From: Nilaparvata lugens
Lineage: Eukaryota; Arthropoda; Insecta; Hemiptera; Delphacidae
Direction: 5' to 3'
Assembly (NCBI RefSeq): GCF_014356525.2
Contig: NC_052507.1
Location: 60,691,553-60,755,552 of the forward strand
DNA: 64,000 nucleotides
Made by a program: the position numbers and the translations under genes. Below the pieces are notes generated by a model. That model did not search any database. It saw only the letters and a list, made by a program, of their open reading frames with translations, and had not been told where the DNA came from. Each line of letters opens with the position of its first letter. Positions within the stretch are counted from its first letter, which is position 1. Shown piece after piece: positions 61,202 through 64,000 of the stretch.

Positions 61202-61856
61202 TACTAGCAGTCAGGCTCGCTTCGCTCGCCATATTCGTTTAGTCTGGACCCCCGACTGGATTGTCCTAACATATGATAAAAATGCAGGCGAGCGAAGCGA
61301 GCCTGCTGATCTCATTCTTGGACGATCCAGCCGGGGGTCCAGGGGGCGGAGCCCCCTGGCTAGACGGATACGGCGAGCGAAGCGAGCCTGACTGCTAGTA
61401 ATATAATATTCCCAGGATTGAAGTAGCAGTGCCCAATCAATATTTTTCCGCGATAAATGCATTTAAATCTTCAACTTGGTGCCAACCTAACAAAGACAAC
61501 TCAACTTAATGCCAACCTGACAAAATTATTAATTTAGTTGCCAGTTAAAAACTGTTTCAAAGAGGTACTCTATCTAGATTATAGTTCTATAGTAACATAT
61601 GATATGGACATTTCAATTATAATTGAGAGATTGGGAGAAGAAGAATATACATGCTAAAAGACGAACTTTAAACCCTTAAAAACAACCCTTAGAGTTAAAA
61701 TATTGCCAAAAGATTTCTTAGTGCGCCTCTAAAGGGCCAACTGAACATACCTACCAAATTTGAACGTTTTTGGTCCGGTAGATTTTTAGTTATGCGAGTG
61801 AGTGAGTGAGTGAGTGAGTGAGTGAGTGCCATTTCGCTTTTATATATATAGATTAG
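61202..61856 (+). mobile_element. probable non-autonomous LINE/SINE-like repeat with palindromic head
   Basis: The head (61202-61400) is an imperfect palindrome: TACTAGCAGTCAGGCTCGC...CGAGCGAAGCGAGCCTG, with GGGGTCCAGGGGGCGGAGCC inside. The tail carries a (GAGT)n array (61796-61828), then GCCATTTCGCTTTTATATAT and AGATTAG. A microsatellite tail of this kind is typical of the 3' end of RTE-type LINEs and their SINE partners. No reverse transcriptase is encoded. That head and tail belong to one element is inferred from proximity. Confidence 0.45.
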
Positions 61857-62739
61857 GAATAGTAGAGAAATATTTCAATCTGTTGTAAAATCAGAAAGGC
61901 AGTGGATTCATGAATTAGCCAATATCAAATAACAGGAAGTGCCTTGTTGATTGAAAAAGAAAAATAGTAGAATTCTTCCTTCTCATTTGAAATTACAATA
62001 ATATAATTATTAGTCGAGCCTAGTAGTTTGGGATAGATGATAGAAGCTTACAACCAGTAACTGTCATGAGCGGGCTCGAGGCAGTGATTTCAGAAACCAT
62101 AGATTATTTCTTCAAGAGTTTATAACAAATATATATTATTCATCATTGAATATTATTTAATTTAATCCCTTATGTTTGTATGCTGGTTTGCGGCAGTAAT
62201 TGAACTAGTAAATTTCTTCCAATATTGTATAGTTTGTGATGTTATTTGAACTAAGATAGGTAACCCTCTATTCGAACCTATGAAATGATTTTACACAATT
62301 AACTACAACTTAACCTAGAAGAAATAATGAAATATAGTAACCAGTCTCGGTTTAAAAGCTGGCTGTATCTAGCAATATGTACTATAAAGCATATTAAAAT
62401 ATTAACAAGTGTAGTTCACACACTTCATATTATTGAACTGAGATAACTTCATATCTGAAAGTATAACATTGTTCCCCAAATTATTTGCAAAGAAATACAG
62501 CGTAGCCTCGAAAAGGAATATGATGAGAAGCTGTATCCAGTTATGTTTATAATTTGGCTGGAGTGAGTAATTGTAGAAGAGAGCATTCTCTAACATAAGT
62601 TTGAATTTATTGTGTCTCGATATTTGAACTAAAATTTAAAAGCCTATATACGATTGTTGCCTTGAATGATTTGCAATGAACTACAACTTAGTCTATAAGA
62701 AATAATGAAAGGTTGTAACCGGTGTTGATGATGAGGCGT
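61857..62739. other. AT-rich noncoding stretch
   Basis: Two similar segments (around 62290-62330 and 62670-62710) share CTACAACTTA and GAAATAATGAAA, an old duplication of about 380-bp period. No gene is seen. Confidence 0.5.
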
Positions 62740-63030
62740 GAGGCTGCAGTTTAGAGGCGGCAGCTGCATCGATTGAGGTCGGGGGTGGCGGAGGCAGACA
62801 CTGTTGGAGGCGGCAAGCTCCGTCCGGGCCCAAGCTCATTCTGCGACCGACTCAGCCGCCTCCGAGATCAGCGGCCTCCATCCGGGGGCAGTTGTGCGCA
62901 TGCGTCGAGTGCTTCACGCACTTGTGCGCAGTTGTGTGCGCACAATCAATATTGGGGGCGGGGCCACCGGCGGTAGGGTGCGGCTGCCTCCAAGGGCGGG
63001 GCGGGGGGTCCGAAGGGTAGTAACCCCTCA
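62740..63030. promoter_or_regulatory. CpG-rich patch with NRF1-type site and GC boxes (candidate promoter)
   Basis: This is by far the most GC- and CpG-rich segment outside the Rbp6 exons. It has TGCGCATGCG (NRF1/erect-wing-type core) at 62895-62904, GC boxes GGGGGCGGGGCC at 62954-62965 and GGGCGGGGCGGGGGG at 62995-63009, and repeated GTGCGCA/TGCGCAC. Overlapping open frames on both strands (62773-63040) are likely due to the composition. It could be a promoter and 5' UTR of a gene beyond the window. Confidence 0.4.
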
Positions 63031-64000
63031 AATTCATTAAATCTTGCAGTTTTCTCGTTCGTCATGAATAATGCCATCCACTAATCAATCAATCATATAG
63101 GCTTCACGTTGCCTGTTGTCGTTGTCTCGTTTGTTTTATCAACTTCTCCATCGTCTTTTATCCATCTTTCATCTCCCTTCCTTCGTAGCTTACAAATCTT
63201 ATCTCCTTCAATAATATTATTGTTTATGGTCTATAATTTATTCCTGACCTGGAACTCAGAAATCTTATTTTCTACAAACATATTATTGTTTATCGCCTAT
63301 CAATATTGTTGTCTCTCTCATTTTTTTTTTCGCTGAGGTACCTAGAGCCCTTCACTAGTGCTTGAGAGCCTGGATATCTGAAAAGCTAAATGTTGATGGA
63401 GATGAATTCAATGTTGATAGTTTGCTTCATCTTCGATTGTAGTTCTCAAATTCCGTTACTTTTGCTGTATAATTTTCATAGCTGATAAACGGAAAATTGC
63501 ATAGAAATTGATGGCTACACAGTTTCGGGTGGGCTCCGAACCATCGGAAATGGATTCTAGTACTCTGTGTTCTGTGTTTTGGCTTTTAGCTGAGCTGCCT
63601 GCAACCAGTCACTCTCCCAAAGGAGAGCCAAGAGCACGGCGCTTATCCAATCTGTGCTGATAGAAATTGTTCTCATTGCAGACACAACTTCCCAAATCGT
63701 TCCACTCAATTTCCATTGTTGATCACCTCTATTGTTGGTAGAATTAAAAATTGTAATTGAACAATGAACTATTACATTTTATGAGATGATGGAGTAAGAA
63801 ACTCGCCATTTTATCATTCTGTCATCAAATAGCTTTATCTCCCGCTTTGTAGCTTTGAAACTTTGTTTTATTATCGCTAAATAAATTCAATTGTTTATCT
63901 GCTTTCTCAAATAAAAATTTTGTTCAATCAATTACATTACCTACAGTATTTATTTGTACTCACAAAGGCCATTTTATCATTGCTTCCTGAGTTTTCATTC
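63031..64000. other. noncoding stretch
   Basis: No gene is recognised. A dispersed repeat fragment TTTCGGGTGGGCTCCGAACC lies at about 63522-63541 and is related to the copy near 49539; the pair may be SINE-derived. Confidence 0.5.

Overview
The window is eukaryotic nuclear DNA: AT-rich, almost gene-free intergenic or intronic sequence with GT-AG splice sites, AATAAA poly(A) signals, microsatellites, MITEs and many local tandem duplications. The one clear host gene is a Musashi-family RNA-binding protein with an insect Rbp6-like C-terminus. Together with the repeat types this points to an arthropod, most likely a hemipteran insect; the species is inference. No tRNA, rRNA, CRISPR array or prokaryotic gene was seen.

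Layout. 1-4521: AT-rich sequence with no gene. 4522-8372: a complete, recently inserted 3,839-bp mobile element with a perfect 6-bp target-site duplication (TATCTA), AGT...ACT ends and long terminal inverted repeats (about 1.17 and 0.84 kb). It carries an intact 402-aa double-jelly-roll capsid-like gene (5696-6904, +) and a convergent 90-aa ORF (7254-7526, -). The ends and TSD are those of Polinton/Maverick elements, but there is no polymerase, integrase, protease or packaging ATPase. This is the most interesting object in the window: a non-autonomous, capsid-only mini-Polinton. 8373-24232: noncoding sequence with several degenerate tandem repeats and two GC-richer patches (10.8-11.1 kb, 17.2-17.5 kb).

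24233-26234: two coding exons of Rbp6/Musashi joined by a 712-bp intron. They encode two RRMs and the whole C-terminus, and are followed by a probable long 3' UTR with several poly(A) signals, the last at 29233. 29261-39900: no genes, with small foldback elements. 40007-41222: a tandem duplication of a roughly 600-bp unit holding a putative 5' exon of a Crypton-like tyrosine recombinase. 43014-44099: two copies of a TA-target MITE. The second sits exactly at the centre of a larger perfect-symmetry palindrome. 44470-45560: a polypurine tract of about 1.1 kb flanked by regulatory-looking motifs (CRE, RFX X-box).

45.9-64 kb: no recognisable gene. It holds tandem duplications (45.9, 46.1, 47.0, 56.6, 57.9 kb), a PIF/Harbinger-like MITE (49781-49967), pyrimidine-rich patches, a LINE/SINE-like repeat ending in GAGT and TATATA repeats (61202-61856) and a CpG-rich patch with NRF1-type and GC-box motifs (62740-63030) that could be a promoter.

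The two coding systems look unrelated in function: an RNA-binding developmental regulator of the host and a virus-derived mobile element about 16 kb upstream of it.
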